Shown here: piece after piece, positions 9,122 through 17,376 of the stretch
Position numbering within the stretch: position 1 is the stretch's first letter
Layout of the letters: every line of letters starts with the position of its first letter
Source: an uncultured Lachnospiraceae bacterium
GTDB taxonomy: Bacteria > Bacillota > Clostridia > Lachnospirales > Lachnospiraceae
Direction of reading: 5' to 3'
Length of the DNA: 64,000 nucleotides
Assembly: GCA_910586755.1 (NCBI GenBank)
Contig: CAJUJM010000048.1
Location: 1-64,000, forward strand
Translations under genes and position numbers: made by a program
Notes under the pieces: generated by a model
Seen by the model: only the letters and a program-made list of their open reading frames with translations
Told to the model about the DNA's origin: nothing
Databases searched by the model: none

Positions 9122-9185
9122 ATTGTAATACAGACTATTCGATTTGTCAATCATTACAATAATAATTTTTTATCGTAATAATAAT
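9122..9185 (-). promoter_or_regulatory. Promoter and candidate operator of the cysteine operon
   Basis: On the minus strand: -35 TTGACA (9145-9150), 17-bp spacer, -10 TACAAT (9122-9127), about 65 nt before the desulfidase start. Copies of ATTGTAAT and its complement ATTACAAT flank and overlap the -35/-10 region (about 9120-9130 and 9154-9162). They could bind the adjacent YheO-like regulator. The promoter is seen directly; the operator is inferred. Confidence 0.7.
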
Positions 9186-9210
9186 ATTCACTAACAGTTG
9201 AGACGGCAAA

Positions 9211-9269
9211 GGACCTGAGATAAAATTTTACGTCATGCTCTTTTGTAAGTAAAATTTTATCTCAGGTCC
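9211..9269 (-). terminator. Perfect 21-bp inverted repeat, probable terminator
   Basis: Arms at 9211-9231 and 9249-9269 are exact reverse complements over 21 bp, with a 17-nt loop. It lies between the regulator stop (9308) and the cysteine operon promoter. On the minus strand the stem is followed by CTTTGCC, a weak U-tract. It most likely insulates the two transcription units. The length and perfection are unusual for a plain terminator. Confidence 0.6.
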
Positions 9270-9307
9270 CTCATCGGATGGACACCTCAGCTTTTGTCCG
9301 GCACATT

Positions 9308-9970
9308 TTATGGATATTTTTTCTGTAGCTTCGCCTGATACCGGTACACACTGGCTTCTGAGCAGTACAAATACTCTGCCACCGCCCCCACAGCACCTTT
9401 CAAGTGAAACAATCCGGCATCATTTAACTCGCTGATAATCTCAAGCCTGTCCTGCTGGGTCAGGCGCTCCCGCACCATAGAATCGCAGGATCCCACGGTC
9501 TGAATCACAGCCTTTTTTATCATATCTCCCATAACATCTTCAGAAAAGTTCTCAGCAGGCCCGGGATCCTCCCCGGCTTTCACGCTGTGAATCAAATCCA
9601 GGCCGCTTAAAGCTTTTACCTCATCCAAAAGCTTTTCATAAGGCCCCATGTCAATATTAATGCACAGCTGCCCAATCAGCTCCCCTTCCTCCCGAATAAA
9701 GTAGGTGGATGAGCGCAGGCGCTTGTTGGCCGCCGCCTTCCCCTCATAATTCACCACATAATCCCTCTCCTTCCATTCCTGGTTGGCCAGGATAGAAAGC
9801 GTAAAGTCGGTAATGGGCGCGCCGATTGTTCGGCCGCTGACGTGGCCATTGGCAATGGCAATAATGTCGTGATCCGGCTTGCGGCAGTCTCTCAGTACCA
9901 CCTCCGTATTTTCTCCCATGATCTCCCCTAAAAAATCCACCAGCTTTTTATACCGATCTAATGTATCCAC
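9308..9970 (-). CDS. YheO-like PAS/HTH transcriptional regulator
   Basis: 220-residue predicted DNA-binding regulator. Residues 1-115 match the YheO-like PAS-type sensor domain (LGEIMGENTEVVLRDC, then a GRTIGAPITDF segment). The C-terminal 60 residues form a helix-turn-helix with VAEYLYCSEASVYRYQAKL at the end. Related proteins (DauR) respond to amino acids. It lies beside the cysteine operon and is the natural candidate to control it, probably by sensing cysteine or a related ligand (inference). Its start lies within the 3' end of dusB (23-nt overlap), so it is co-transcribed with dusB. Confidence 0.85.
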   Translation of the reverse strand: MDTLDRYKKLVDFLGEIMGENTEVVLRDCRKPDHDIIAIANGHVSGRTIGAPITDFTLSILANQEWKERDYVVNYEGKAAANKRLRSSTYFIREEGELIGQLCINIDMGPYEKLLDEVKALSGLDLIHSVKAGEDPGPAENFSEDVMGDMIKKAVIQTVGSCDSMVRERLTQQDRLEIISELNDAGLFHLKGAVGAVAEYLYCSEASVYRYQAKLQKKYP

Positions 9971-10940
9971 TTCTCTCCCTCTCCATCAACAATTTTTCCA
10001 TATCTTCATAGGTTTCCGCCTGATTAATATCATTCCGCAGGGAAGCGGAATTGGGAAGGCCGCTGGTATACCAGGCCATGTGGCTCCGCATTTCCCGGAT
10101 GGCCGCCTTCTCCCCTTTATACTCAGAAAGCATCCGGCCGTGGCGCAAAATCATTGCCCGGATCTCCTCTATGGAAGGTTTGGGCGGAGCAATGCCGGTT
10201 TCCATAAGGGCCCTGGCGCGTCCGAAAATCCAGGGATTTCCTTTCACTCCTCTGGCAATCATCACGCCGTCACAGCCGGTTTCCTCCATCATCCTCACCG
10301 CGTCCTCCGGCTGGAAAATATCCCCGTTTCCGATTACCGGGACAGACACTGCCCTTTTTACCCGGCGGATAATATCCCAGTCCGCTTTGCCGGAATAATA
10401 CTGTTCCCTGGTCCTTCCGTGAACCGCTACCGCCGCCACGCCGCTGGCTTCCGCCATTTTCGCAAATTCCACTGCGGTAGACTCTCCGTTTTCAAAGCCT
10501 TTTCGAAACTTCACTGTCACCGGCTTTTTTACTGCCTTTACCATGGCAGTCAGAATTTTTTCGGCAAGCCCCGGATTTTTCATCAGGGCCGAGCCTTCCC
10601 CGTTCTTTACAATTTTCGGCACCGGACACCCCATATTCACATCTATGATCTCATAAGGCCCTTCCTCCACATAAGCGGCGATTTCCGCCATAACAGCCGG
10701 ATCCGATCCGAAAAGCTGAACTGCCACAGGGTGTTCTCCTTCCCCTACTCTCAGCAGGTCCCGGGTGTTTTTATTTTTATATAAAATCGCTTTGGCGCTT
10801 ACCATCTCCGTGTAGGCCAGGCTGCAGCCCTGCTCCCTGCACAAAAGCCGGAAAGGCAGATCCGTGACTCCCGCCATAGGGGCCAGAACCAGAGGACTCT
10901 CAAGAGCCACGCTGCCGATAACAGGGCCTGCCTTAATCAT
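9948..10940 (-). CDS. dusB: tRNA-dihydrouridine synthase B
   Basis: FMN-dependent enzyme that reduces specific uridines in the tRNA D-loop. It has 330 residues with a TIM-barrel N-terminal domain, PLVLAPMAGVTDLPFRLL (about 16-33). The catalytic Cys lies in the signature VNMGCPVPKIVKNGEGSAL (about 100). FMN-phosphate contacts lie in PVIGNGDIF and GVMIARGVKGNPWIF. The C-terminal domain is helical. It overlaps DUF6145 upstream by 8 nt and the YheO-like regulator downstream by 23 nt. The pairing of DusB with a regulator is familiar from the dusB-fis operon of enterobacteria, but this regulator is unrelated to Fis. Confidence 0.95.
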   Translation of the reverse strand: MIKAGPVIGSVALESPLVLAPMAGVTDLPFRLLCREQGCSLAYTEMVSAKAILYKNKNTRDLLRVGEGEHPVAVQLFGSDPAVMAEIAAYVEEGPYEIIDVNMGCPVPKIVKNGEGSALMKNPGLAEKILTAMVKAVKKPVTVKFRKGFENGESTAVEFAKMAEASGVAAVAVHGRTREQYYSGKADWDIIRRVKRAVSVPVIGNGDIFQPEDAVRMMEETGCDGVMIARGVKGNPWIFGRARALMETGIAPPKPSIEEIRAMILRHGRMLSEYKGEKAAIREMRSHMAWYTSGLPNSASLRNDINQAETYEDMEKLLMERERSGYIRSV

Positions 10941-11301
10941 CCTCTTCCCTCCCGGGCCTTCCCGTCTCCTTAAGAGGAAGTCCTAAAAATATCACCTTAT
11001 AGTAGAGCTCCAGAGCTTCTAAAAGCTCCCTTTTTTCTTTCTGATACCGGCGGATATTTAATTCGCTTCCAATCTCGTCAAATAAATAGTCCTGATCCTC
11101 TACCGACACTTTAAACTCCAGATTTCCGTTTTCATCATACTCCAGGGTCAGCACGCCTCCCACATCCTCGGTAAACAACACGCACATTACCTGCAGCTCT
11201 TTCCGGATTTCTTCTGGAAGTGAGGAAAAATCCTGATTAAAATAGTATTTCTGTTCGTAAGAATTGGCTCCGCAGAGCACAACGCTTTTTTGTTGTTCCA
11301 T
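10933..11301 (-). CDS. Small conserved protein of unknown function (DUF6145-like)
   Basis: A 122-residue soluble, acidic protein with no membrane segment and no catalytic motif that I recognise. The start VVLCGANSYEQKYYFN and the core YDENGNLEFKVSVEDQD resemble a family found mainly in Lachnospiraceae next to dusB. The last codons overlap dusB by 8 nt, implying translational coupling. Function unknown. Confidence 0.75.
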   Translation of the reverse strand: MEQQKSVVLCGANSYEQKYYFNQDFSSLPEEIRKELQVMCVLFTEDVGGVLTLEYDENGNLEFKVSVEDQDYLFDEIGSELNIRRYQKEKRELLEALELYYKVIFLGLPLKETGRPGREEDD

Positions 11302-11349
11302 GGGTCAAGTCCTCCTGTATCCCCTTCCTGTAAACAGAAGCAAGGAAAA

Positions 11350-11389
11350 GGGGGGCTGTCACAGAATAAACTCTCTGGGACAGCTCCCC
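11350..11389 (-). terminator. Terminator of dnaE-pfkA
   Basis: On the minus strand, GGGGAGCTGTC pairs with GACAGCCCCCC across a loop of about 18 nt, followed by a CTTTTCCTT tract. It starts 22 nt after the pfkA stop codon. Confidence 0.8.
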
Positions 11390-11410
11390 GCCGTCTGAAC
11401 CGCAGTAAAA

Positions 11411-12385
11411 TTATCTCACCAGCATCTTGCAGATCTCGTACTGATCTTCCGGAATATCCTTCTTCATATTCAGGGCATCCTGAATATCTATGTCCACGTA
11501 CTGGCCGTTCTGATATGCCACAACCCGGTTGCTCTTGCCCTCTGCCAAAAGCAGCGCCGCCTTAGCGCCCATAATCGAAGCATATACTCTGTCCTTACAG
11601 GTAGGGCTGCCGCCTCGCTGCATGTGTCCTAAGATGGTAGCCCGGGTTTCAATACCGGTAGCCGCCTCAATCCGGCGGGCCATGGATGCAGAATGGCCAA
11701 TGCCCTCTGCATTGATGACAATGTTGTGCTTTTTCCCTCTCTTGCGATTGTCAATAATCCGGTTGATAATGGCCTGCTCATCGCCGTCGTAGCGCTCCGG
11801 AAGGAGAATCTCCTCAGCGCCGTTGGCATAACCGCACCACAGGGCAATGTAGCCGGCCCGGCGGCCCATAACCTCAATAATGCTGCATCGCTCATGGGAA
11901 GTAGAAGTATCTCTTACTTTATCAATTGCAATCATGGCGGTATTTACCGCTGTATCAAAGCCAATAGTATAATCAGTGCTGGAGATATCCAAATCAATGG
12001 TTCCCGGCACGCCTACGGTATTGATGCCCAATGCCGCCAGTTTACCGGCGCCTCTGTAGGAACCGTCTCCGCCAATCACCACAATACCGTCAATCCCATG
12101 CCTGCGGCAAATCTCAGCTCCCAGCTCCTGGCCTTCCAGGGTGGTAAACTCCTGGCATCTTGCCGTATATAAAATCGTACCGCCCCGATGGATAATATCG
12201 GAAACGCTGGTACTGTCCATATCTACGATTTCTTCCTGGAGAAGGCCTGCATATCCTCTCATAATCCCTTTTACTTTTAAGCCTTCATGGATAGCGGTTC
12301 TTACAACTGCACGGATAGCCGCATTCATTCCCGGCGCATCGCCTCCGCTGGTGAGTACGCCAATGGTTTTTACTTTTTTAGCCAT
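11411..12385 (-). CDS. pfkA: ATP-dependent 6-phosphofructokinase
   Basis: Phosphorylates fructose 6-phosphate in glycolysis. 324 residues, single-domain bacterial length. The N-terminus GVLTSGGDAPGMNAAIRAVV binds ATP. VIGGDGSYRGA carries Gly rather than Asp at the position that separates ATP- from PPi-dependent enzymes. MGRRAGYIAL binds fructose 6-phosphate. The catalytic segment reads GTIDLD where most PfkA proteins have GTIDND. Both aspartates remain, but the Asn between them is Leu, which may alter kinetics. It follows dnaE by about 145 nt and ends at a strong terminator. Confidence 0.95.
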   Translation of the reverse strand: MAKKVKTIGVLTSGGDAPGMNAAIRAVVRTAIHEGLKVKGIMRGYAGLLQEEIVDMDSTSVSDIIHRGGTILYTARCQEFTTLEGQELGAEICRRHGIDGIVVIGGDGSYRGAGKLAALGINTVGVPGTIDLDISSTDYTIGFDTAVNTAMIAIDKVRDTSTSHERCSIIEVMGRRAGYIALWCGYANGAEEILLPERYDGDEQAIINRIIDNRKRGKKHNIVINAEGIGHSASMARRIEAATGIETRATILGHMQRGGSPTCKDRVYASIMGAKAALLLAEGKSNRVVAYQNGQYVDIDIQDALNMKKDIPEDQYEICKMLVR

Positions 12386-12529
12386 AGAAAATATGCCTCC
12401 CTCTCTGCGAGATTCGTTCTTTTGAAATCAAATACCAATGGAGTATTTTTCCATCCATTTCATATTCATATTTTAAAGCATTTTACATGGATTATCAATA
12501 GCTATAATCACCAAATCGTTAAATTTTTT

Positions 12530-15500
12530 TCAAAAGCTCTTTAATTTCTTTTCCGCAATTCCGATATTCTTTTTTCCGAAAGTCTCAGCCAGCCTGTCTG
12601 TCAATTCCCGGGTAATTCCCACCTTCCAATTTGCCGGCAGAATCTTTTTGGCCCGTTCCTTTTCCAGGTAAATCACCACCGTGTCGCCGCCCTCCGCCTG
12701 GCTTAAGGCATTTAAAAGCTCTTGTTCTTTTTCTGTATAAGCTTCCTTATCCGGAAATTTAATCCACAGCTCCCTGGGGATCTGAGAGAACGGCGCCGCC
12801 TTTTCCAGTATCAGCTTTGCTGCCGGTTCCTCCCCCAAAGATACTCTTCCCCGGATAAACAGGCGGGCATCCTCAGTAAAAAGTTCCCTCTGAGCCTCAT
12901 AATTTTTTGGAAATACCAGAACTTCTACCGAACCGGTTAAATCTTCTACCGTAAGGAATGCCATCAGCTTATTGGTCTTGGTGGTCTTTACGGTTTTATT
13001 CACAACCATGCCGCCGATTACCACATGCTGTCCATCCGAAACCCTGGCAAGGTTCGTCTCTTCATCTACCGCAAAATCCACGGCAAAAGCTGTGGCGTTG
13101 TCTTTCAGGCTTTTCTCATAAGCCTCCAGGGGATGGCCGCTGATATAGATGCCCAGGATCTCCTTTTCCCCGGCTAATATATCCTCCCTGGTAAATTCCT
13201 CCACATCAGGAAAACGGATCTGAAAAGCAGACTTTTCCTCTTCCCCGGCAAAGTCAAAAAGGCTTAACTGGCCGTCCACAGAATTTTTCTTTTCCCGGTT
13301 TTTATTGTCCAGGATCTCCGGAGCTACCAGGATTTTCTGACGGCGGTTTCCGGGAAGACAGTCCAAAGCCCCTGCCCGGATAAAGTTTTCCAGAGTCTTC
13401 CGGTTTACTTCTTTATTAGTCATCCTTTCCACAAAATCTTCCAGAGACCGGAAAGGCCCGTTTGCCTCCCGATCCTCCACAATGGAATCCACCACGGATT
13501 TTCCAATGCTTTTAATAGCCGACAGGCCGTAACGGATCCCTGAGCCATCAACGGAAAATCCGCTCTCTCCCACGTTGATATCCGGCGGCAGGATCTGGAT
13601 GCCCATCTGGCGGCAGGTAACAATGTACTCGGAGAGCTTGGTTAAGTTATCCATCACTGAAGTCATAAGGGCGGCCATAAATTCTGCAGGGTAATAGTAT
13701 TTTAAATAGGCTGTCTGATAGGATACCACGGCATAGGCGGCGGCGTGGGACTTATTAAAGGCATATTTTGCAAAGTCAATCATCTCATCATAAATCTGAT
13801 TGGCAGTCTTTTCGTCAATCCCGTTTGCAATACAGCCCTTTACCCCTTCCTCCGGATTTCCGTAGACAAAGTTCTGGCGCTCCTTTTCCATGACTGAGGC
13901 TTTTTTCTTGGACATGGCCCGGCGCACCAGATCGCTTCGGCCCAAAGTGTAGCCGGCCAAATCCCTTACAATCTGCATTACCTGTTCCTGGTAGACAATG
14001 CAGCCGTAAGTAGGACTTAAAATGTGCTCCAGCTGGGGGCAGTCATAGGTAATCTCCCTGGGATTATTCTTCCCTTTTAAATATTTGGGAATAAAATCCA
14101 TGGGGCCGGGACGGTACAGGGAAATCCCCGCAATAATATCTTCCAGACTGCCGGGCTTCAGCTCTTTCATAAAGCTTTTCATCCCGGAGCTTTCCACCTG
14201 GAACACGCCTTCTGTCCGGCCGGTTCCGATAGACTCTAACACCTGCCTGTCGTCATAGTCAATATTATTGATATCGATATGGATCCCTTTGTTTTTCTCT
14301 ACCTGACGGCAGGCGTTTTGAATCACGGTCAGAGTTCTTAAGCCCAAAAAGTCCATTTTCAACAGTCCCAGTTCTTCCAAAGTAGTCATGGTAAACTGGG
14401 TGGTGATGGTGCCGTCTGCCGCTCTGGATAAGGGTACATATTCATCCACATTCGTCCGGCTGATTACCACGCCTGCAGCATGCATGGAGGTATGACGGGG
14501 AAGCCCCTCCAGCCTCATGGCCATGTCGATAAGGTATTTCACCTGATCATCATTGTTGTAGGCATCCCGCAGATCCGGGCTGGATTTCAGCGCCTTATCT
14601 AAAGTCATTCCCAGATCTCCGGGAATCATTTTGGCAATGGAATCGCACTGGGCATAGGGGAGATCCAGAACTCTCCCCACGTCCCGAACCACGCCCTTGG
14701 CAGCCAGCGTACCAAAGGTAACGATCTGAACCACCTGGTCTTTCCCGTATTTGCGTACTACGTAGTCGATAACCTCCTGGCGTCTTTCATAGCAGAAGTC
14801 AATATCAATATCCGGCATGGAAACACGTTCCGGATTTAAAAAGCGCTCAAACAGTAGATTATACCGTATGGGATCGATATTGGTAATCCCCAGTGCATAG
14901 GAGACAATGCTTCCCGCCGCCGATCCGCGGCCCGGCCCTACGCTGATTCCATTTTCCCTGGCAAAGTGGATGAAATCCCACACAATTAAAAAGTAATCCA
15001 CATACCCCATAGAGTGGATTGTGTCAAGCTCATAGGCCATCCTGTCGTGAAGAGTCCCGTCATCCTCCGGATAATGCTTTGAAAATCCCTCCTCACACAG
15101 ATGATTTAAATAAGACCAGGAGTCGTACCCCTCCGGCACTTCATATTTCGGCAGCTTGGTGACGCCGAATTCGATCTCCACATTGCACCGCGCGGCAATT
15201 TTTCCGGTATTTTCCAGAGCTTCCGGCGCATAAGGGAACAGGCTGGCCATCTCCTCCTCAGACTTTAAATAAAATTTCTCTTTCTCGTAGCGCATCCGGT
15301 TCTCATCCGTCACCTTTTTTCCGGTCTGGATACACAGAAGGATATCATGGGCCTGCCAGTCCTCTTTCAAGGTATAGTGGCTGTCATTGGTCGCTACCAG
15401 ATCTATTCCCAGATCTTTAGACAGCCGGAGAATTCCCTGGTTTACCTGTCTCTGAGAGGGGATCCCGTGATCCTGCAGCTCTAAGAAAAAATTACCTTTT

Positions 15501-16000
15501 CCGAAGATACTCTGGTAATGAAGGGCTGACTTTTGGGCTTCCTCGTACATTCCCCGCATCAAATATCTGGGTATTTCACCGGCCAGACAGGCGCTTAAGG
15601 CAATGATACCCTCATGGTACTCTTCAAGGACCTCATAGTCCACTCTGGGTTTATAGTAAAAACCTTCCACAAACCCTTTGGACACTATTTTCATCAGATT
15701 CTGATACCCCTGATTGTTCTCTGCCAGAAGTACGAGATGGTAATACCGGTCTTCGCCGCTTACGGTCTCCCTGTCAAACCGGGAGCCGGGAGCCACATAA
15801 ACCTCACAGCCGATAATGGGCTTTACCCCCGCTTCCCTGCAGGCCCGATAAAAGTCAATCACGCCGTACATGACCCCATGATCCGTAATAGCCAGGCTGT
15901 CCATCCCCAGTTCCTTTGCCCTGGCAGCCAGTTCTTTTATCTTGCTTGACCCGTCTAAGAGGCTGTATTCCGTATGGACATGCAAATGTGTAAAAGCCAT
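12530..16000 (-). CDS. dnaE: DNA polymerase III alpha subunit, DnaE type
   Basis: Replicative polymerase of about 1,156 residues. The start is set at 16000 (MAFTHLHVHTEYS) because the upstream ATG at 16015 lies in the ribosome binding site GAGGAGAGG. An N-terminal PHP domain (1-270) opens with HLHVHT. Polymerase motifs are GPGRGSAAGS (355-364) and PDIDIDF (396-402), which carries two catalytic aspartates. Tandem helix-hairpin-helix and OB-fold domains follow (about 960-1060). There is no inserted 3'-5' exonuclease, which separates it from PolC. In low-G+C Firmicutes DnaE usually extends primers while PolC does the bulk of synthesis. dnaE next to pfkA is conserved in Clostridia. Confidence 0.97.
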   Translation of the reverse strand: MAFTHLHVHTEYSLLDGSSKIKELAARAKELGMDSLAITDHGVMYGVIDFYRACREAGVKPIIGCEVYVAPGSRFDRETVSGEDRYYHLVLLAENNQGYQNLMKIVSKGFVEGFYYKPRVDYEVLEEYHEGIIALSACLAGEIPRYLMRGMYEEAQKSALHYQSIFGKGNFFLELQDHGIPSQRQVNQGILRLSKDLGIDLVATNDSHYTLKEDWQAHDILLCIQTGKKVTDENRMRYEKEKFYLKSEEEMASLFPYAPEALENTGKIAARCNVEIEFGVTKLPKYEVPEGYDSWSYLNHLCEEGFSKHYPEDDGTLHDRMAYELDTIHSMGYVDYFLIVWDFIHFARENGISVGPGRGSAAGSIVSYALGITNIDPIRYNLLFERFLNPERVSMPDIDIDFCYERRQEVIDYVVRKYGKDQVVQIVTFGTLAAKGVVRDVGRVLDLPYAQCDSIAKMIPGDLGMTLDKALKSSPDLRDAYNNDDQVKYLIDMAMRLEGLPRHTSMHAAGVVISRTNVDEYVPLSRAADGTITTQFTMTTLEELGLLKMDFLGLRTLTVIQNACRQVEKNKGIHIDINNIDYDDRQVLESIGTGRTEGVFQVESSGMKSFMKELKPGSLEDIIAGISLYRPGPMDFIPKYLKGKNNPREITYDCPQLEHILSPTYGCIVYQEQVMQIVRDLAGYTLGRSDLVRRAMSKKKASVMEKERQNFVYGNPEEGVKGCIANGIDEKTANQIYDEMIDFAKYAFNKSHAAAYAVVSYQTAYLKYYYPAEFMAALMTSVMDNLTKLSEYIVTCRQMGIQILPPDINVGESGFSVDGSGIRYGLSAIKSIGKSVVDSIVEDREANGPFRSLEDFVERMTNKEVNRKTLENFIRAGALDCLPGNRRQKILVAPEILDNKNREKKNSVDGQLSLFDFAGEEEKSAFQIRFPDVEEFTREDILAGEKEILGIYISGHPLEAYEKSLKDNATAFAVDFAVDEETNLARVSDGQHVVIGGMVVNKTVKTTKTNKLMAFLTVEDLTGSVEVLVFPKNYEAQRELFTEDARLFIRGRVSLGEEPAAKLILEKAAPFSQIPRELWIKFPDKEAYTEKEQELLNALSQAEGGDTVVIYLEKERAKKILPANWKVGITRELTDRLAETFGKKNIGIAEKKLKSF

Positions 16001-16067
16001 ATTTCCTCTCCTCATATAAAAAAGTGTGCGTCACTGGAGCGTTCTGCCGGATACCGCACAACAAAAT

Positions 16068-16092
16068 CACGGCCAGCAAAATGCCGGCCGTG
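16068..16092 (-). terminator. Terminator after the HPr-like gene
   Basis: CACGGCC-x-GC pairs with GC-x-GGCCGTG around an AAAAT loop. On the minus strand it is followed by ATTTTGTTGTG. It lies 29 nt after the HPr-like stop codon and separates the uvrC-to-HPr operon from dnaE-pfkA. Confidence 0.8.
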
Positions 16093-16120
16093 AATCACAA
16101 TTGATTAACTCTGAACGCTG

Positions 16121-16375
16121 TTATTTGTCGCTTAAATATGATTCAATTTCGGCGATAGCTTTCTCTTCGTCCGTCCCATCAGCAGATACGGTAACTTCCT
16201 CGCCAACAGATATCCCCAAAGTCATCATCCCCATAATGCTCTTTGCATTTACCCGCTTGCTGCCTGTCTCCACATAAATCTTACTGTCATACTGGCTTGC
16301 TACCTGTACAAGCATTGCAATAGGCCTGGCTTCCAAACCGGCAGTCAGCTGAACCGTCATTGTCTTTCTTACCAT
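16121..16375 (-). CDS. crh: Crh-like HPr family protein lacking His15
   Basis: 84-residue HPr-fold protein. In HPr the phosphotransfer His15 lies in GLHARP; here the segment is GLEARP, so residue 15 is Glu. The regulatory Ser46 (AKSIMG) phosphorylated by HPr kinase is intact. This is the pattern of Crh, a catabolite co-repressor that cannot pass phosphate to PTS sugars (Bacillus Crh has Gln15). The start is the Met of MVRKTMT; a longer in-frame reading would overlap whiA. It follows whiA by about 35 nt and hprK is in the same operon, matching the whiA-crh context of Bacillus. Confidence 0.85.
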   Translation of the reverse strand: MVRKTMTVQLTAGLEARPIAMLVQVASQYDSKIYVETGSKRVNAKSIMGMMTLGISVGEEVTVSADGTDEEKAIAEIESYLSDK

Positions 16376-16410
16376 AATCTTCCTCCTCATTTCCTGGGAA
16401 CCTGCTCTTC

Positions 16411-17373
16411 TTAAGTCCCCGTTCCAGCGTTCTCCCTCAGCTCCCTGGCAATAGCACTCAGCTTTCTCAGCCGGTGGTTGACGCCAGATTTGCCTACGGG
16501 AGTCTCCAGAGCTTCTCCCAGCTCTTTTAAACTTGCATCGGGTATTGCCAGGCGAAGTTTGGCAATCTCCTCCAGATTTTCCGGGAGACAGCAAAGTCCT
16601 ATGGTATCCCGGATATATTTGATGTCCTCCATCTGCCGCACCGCGGCGGACACCGTCTTGTTGATGTTGGCGGTCTCACAGTTTACCTGCCGGTTAACCT
16701 GTCCCCTCATCTCCCGGACTATCCGGATATTCTCCAGCTCCATTAAAGCCAGGTGCGCCTCCATCACATTTAAAATATCTACAATCTGGCTGCCTTCTTT
16801 GATATACACCACAAAATACTTTTTACGGATTACCATTTTCGCGTCTATTCCAAAGGTCTTTATAATGCCCTGAACCTGCTCCGCCCTATCCCGGCTTGGA
16901 CAGACGATCTCAAAATGATAAAATTTCTCCGGATCACTGATGGATCCGGCTGCAAGAAAAGCGCCTCTGATGAAGCTTCTGCGGCAGCAGGATCTCTGGA
17001 GTACCACACTGTTTACCAGAGAAAGGGGTTCCCCAATCTCTCCGTTCTCCTGTAAAAGCTTGGAAGCCTGAAGCACTTTTAAGGCTTCCTCATGGTTCTG
17101 AACTGCCACCGTATAAGTAAGGCCTTTCTTTAAGAAAGCATTTTTCCTGATTGAGACATCCGTTCCTATATTAAATGTTTTTTTCAATAATGTAAAGCAT
17201 TTTCTTGCAACTGCTCCATTTTCCGTATGAATTTTAATTCGGTAGCGGTTATTTTCCGAAATTTGGATCCTGCCGCAGAAGCTTAAGATTGCCGCCAGCT
17301 CACTGATCTGGCAGTGGCGGGCAAGACTTATCTGCCTTGCCAGTTCATCTTTTACCGTGGAAGAAAATGACAT
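16411..17373 (-). CDS. whiA: DNA-binding protein WhiA
   Basis: 320 residues. The N-terminal two thirds adopt a LAGLIDADG homing-endonuclease-like fold without nuclease residues (RSFIRGAFLAAGSISDPEKFYHFE near 135). The C-terminal helix-turn-helix ends in LKELGEALETPVGKSGVNHRLRK. Known WhiA proteins act in sporulation of Streptomyces and in chromosome segregation and division in Bacillus. It starts 3 nt after rapZ ends. Confidence 0.95.
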   Translation of the reverse strand: MSFSSTVKDELARQISLARHCQISELAAILSFCGRIQISENNRYRIKIHTENGAVARKCFTLLKKTFNIGTDVSIRKNAFLKKGLTYTVAVQNHEEALKVLQASKLLQENGEIGEPLSLVNSVVLQRSCCRRSFIRGAFLAAGSISDPEKFYHFEIVCPSRDRAEQVQGIIKTFGIDAKMVIRKKYFVVYIKEGSQIVDILNVMEAHLALMELENIRIVREMRGQVNRQVNCETANINKTVSAAVRQMEDIKYIRDTIGLCCLPENLEEIAKLRLAIPDASLKELGEALETPVGKSGVNHRLRKLSAIARELRENAGTGT

Positions 17374-17376
17374 CTT

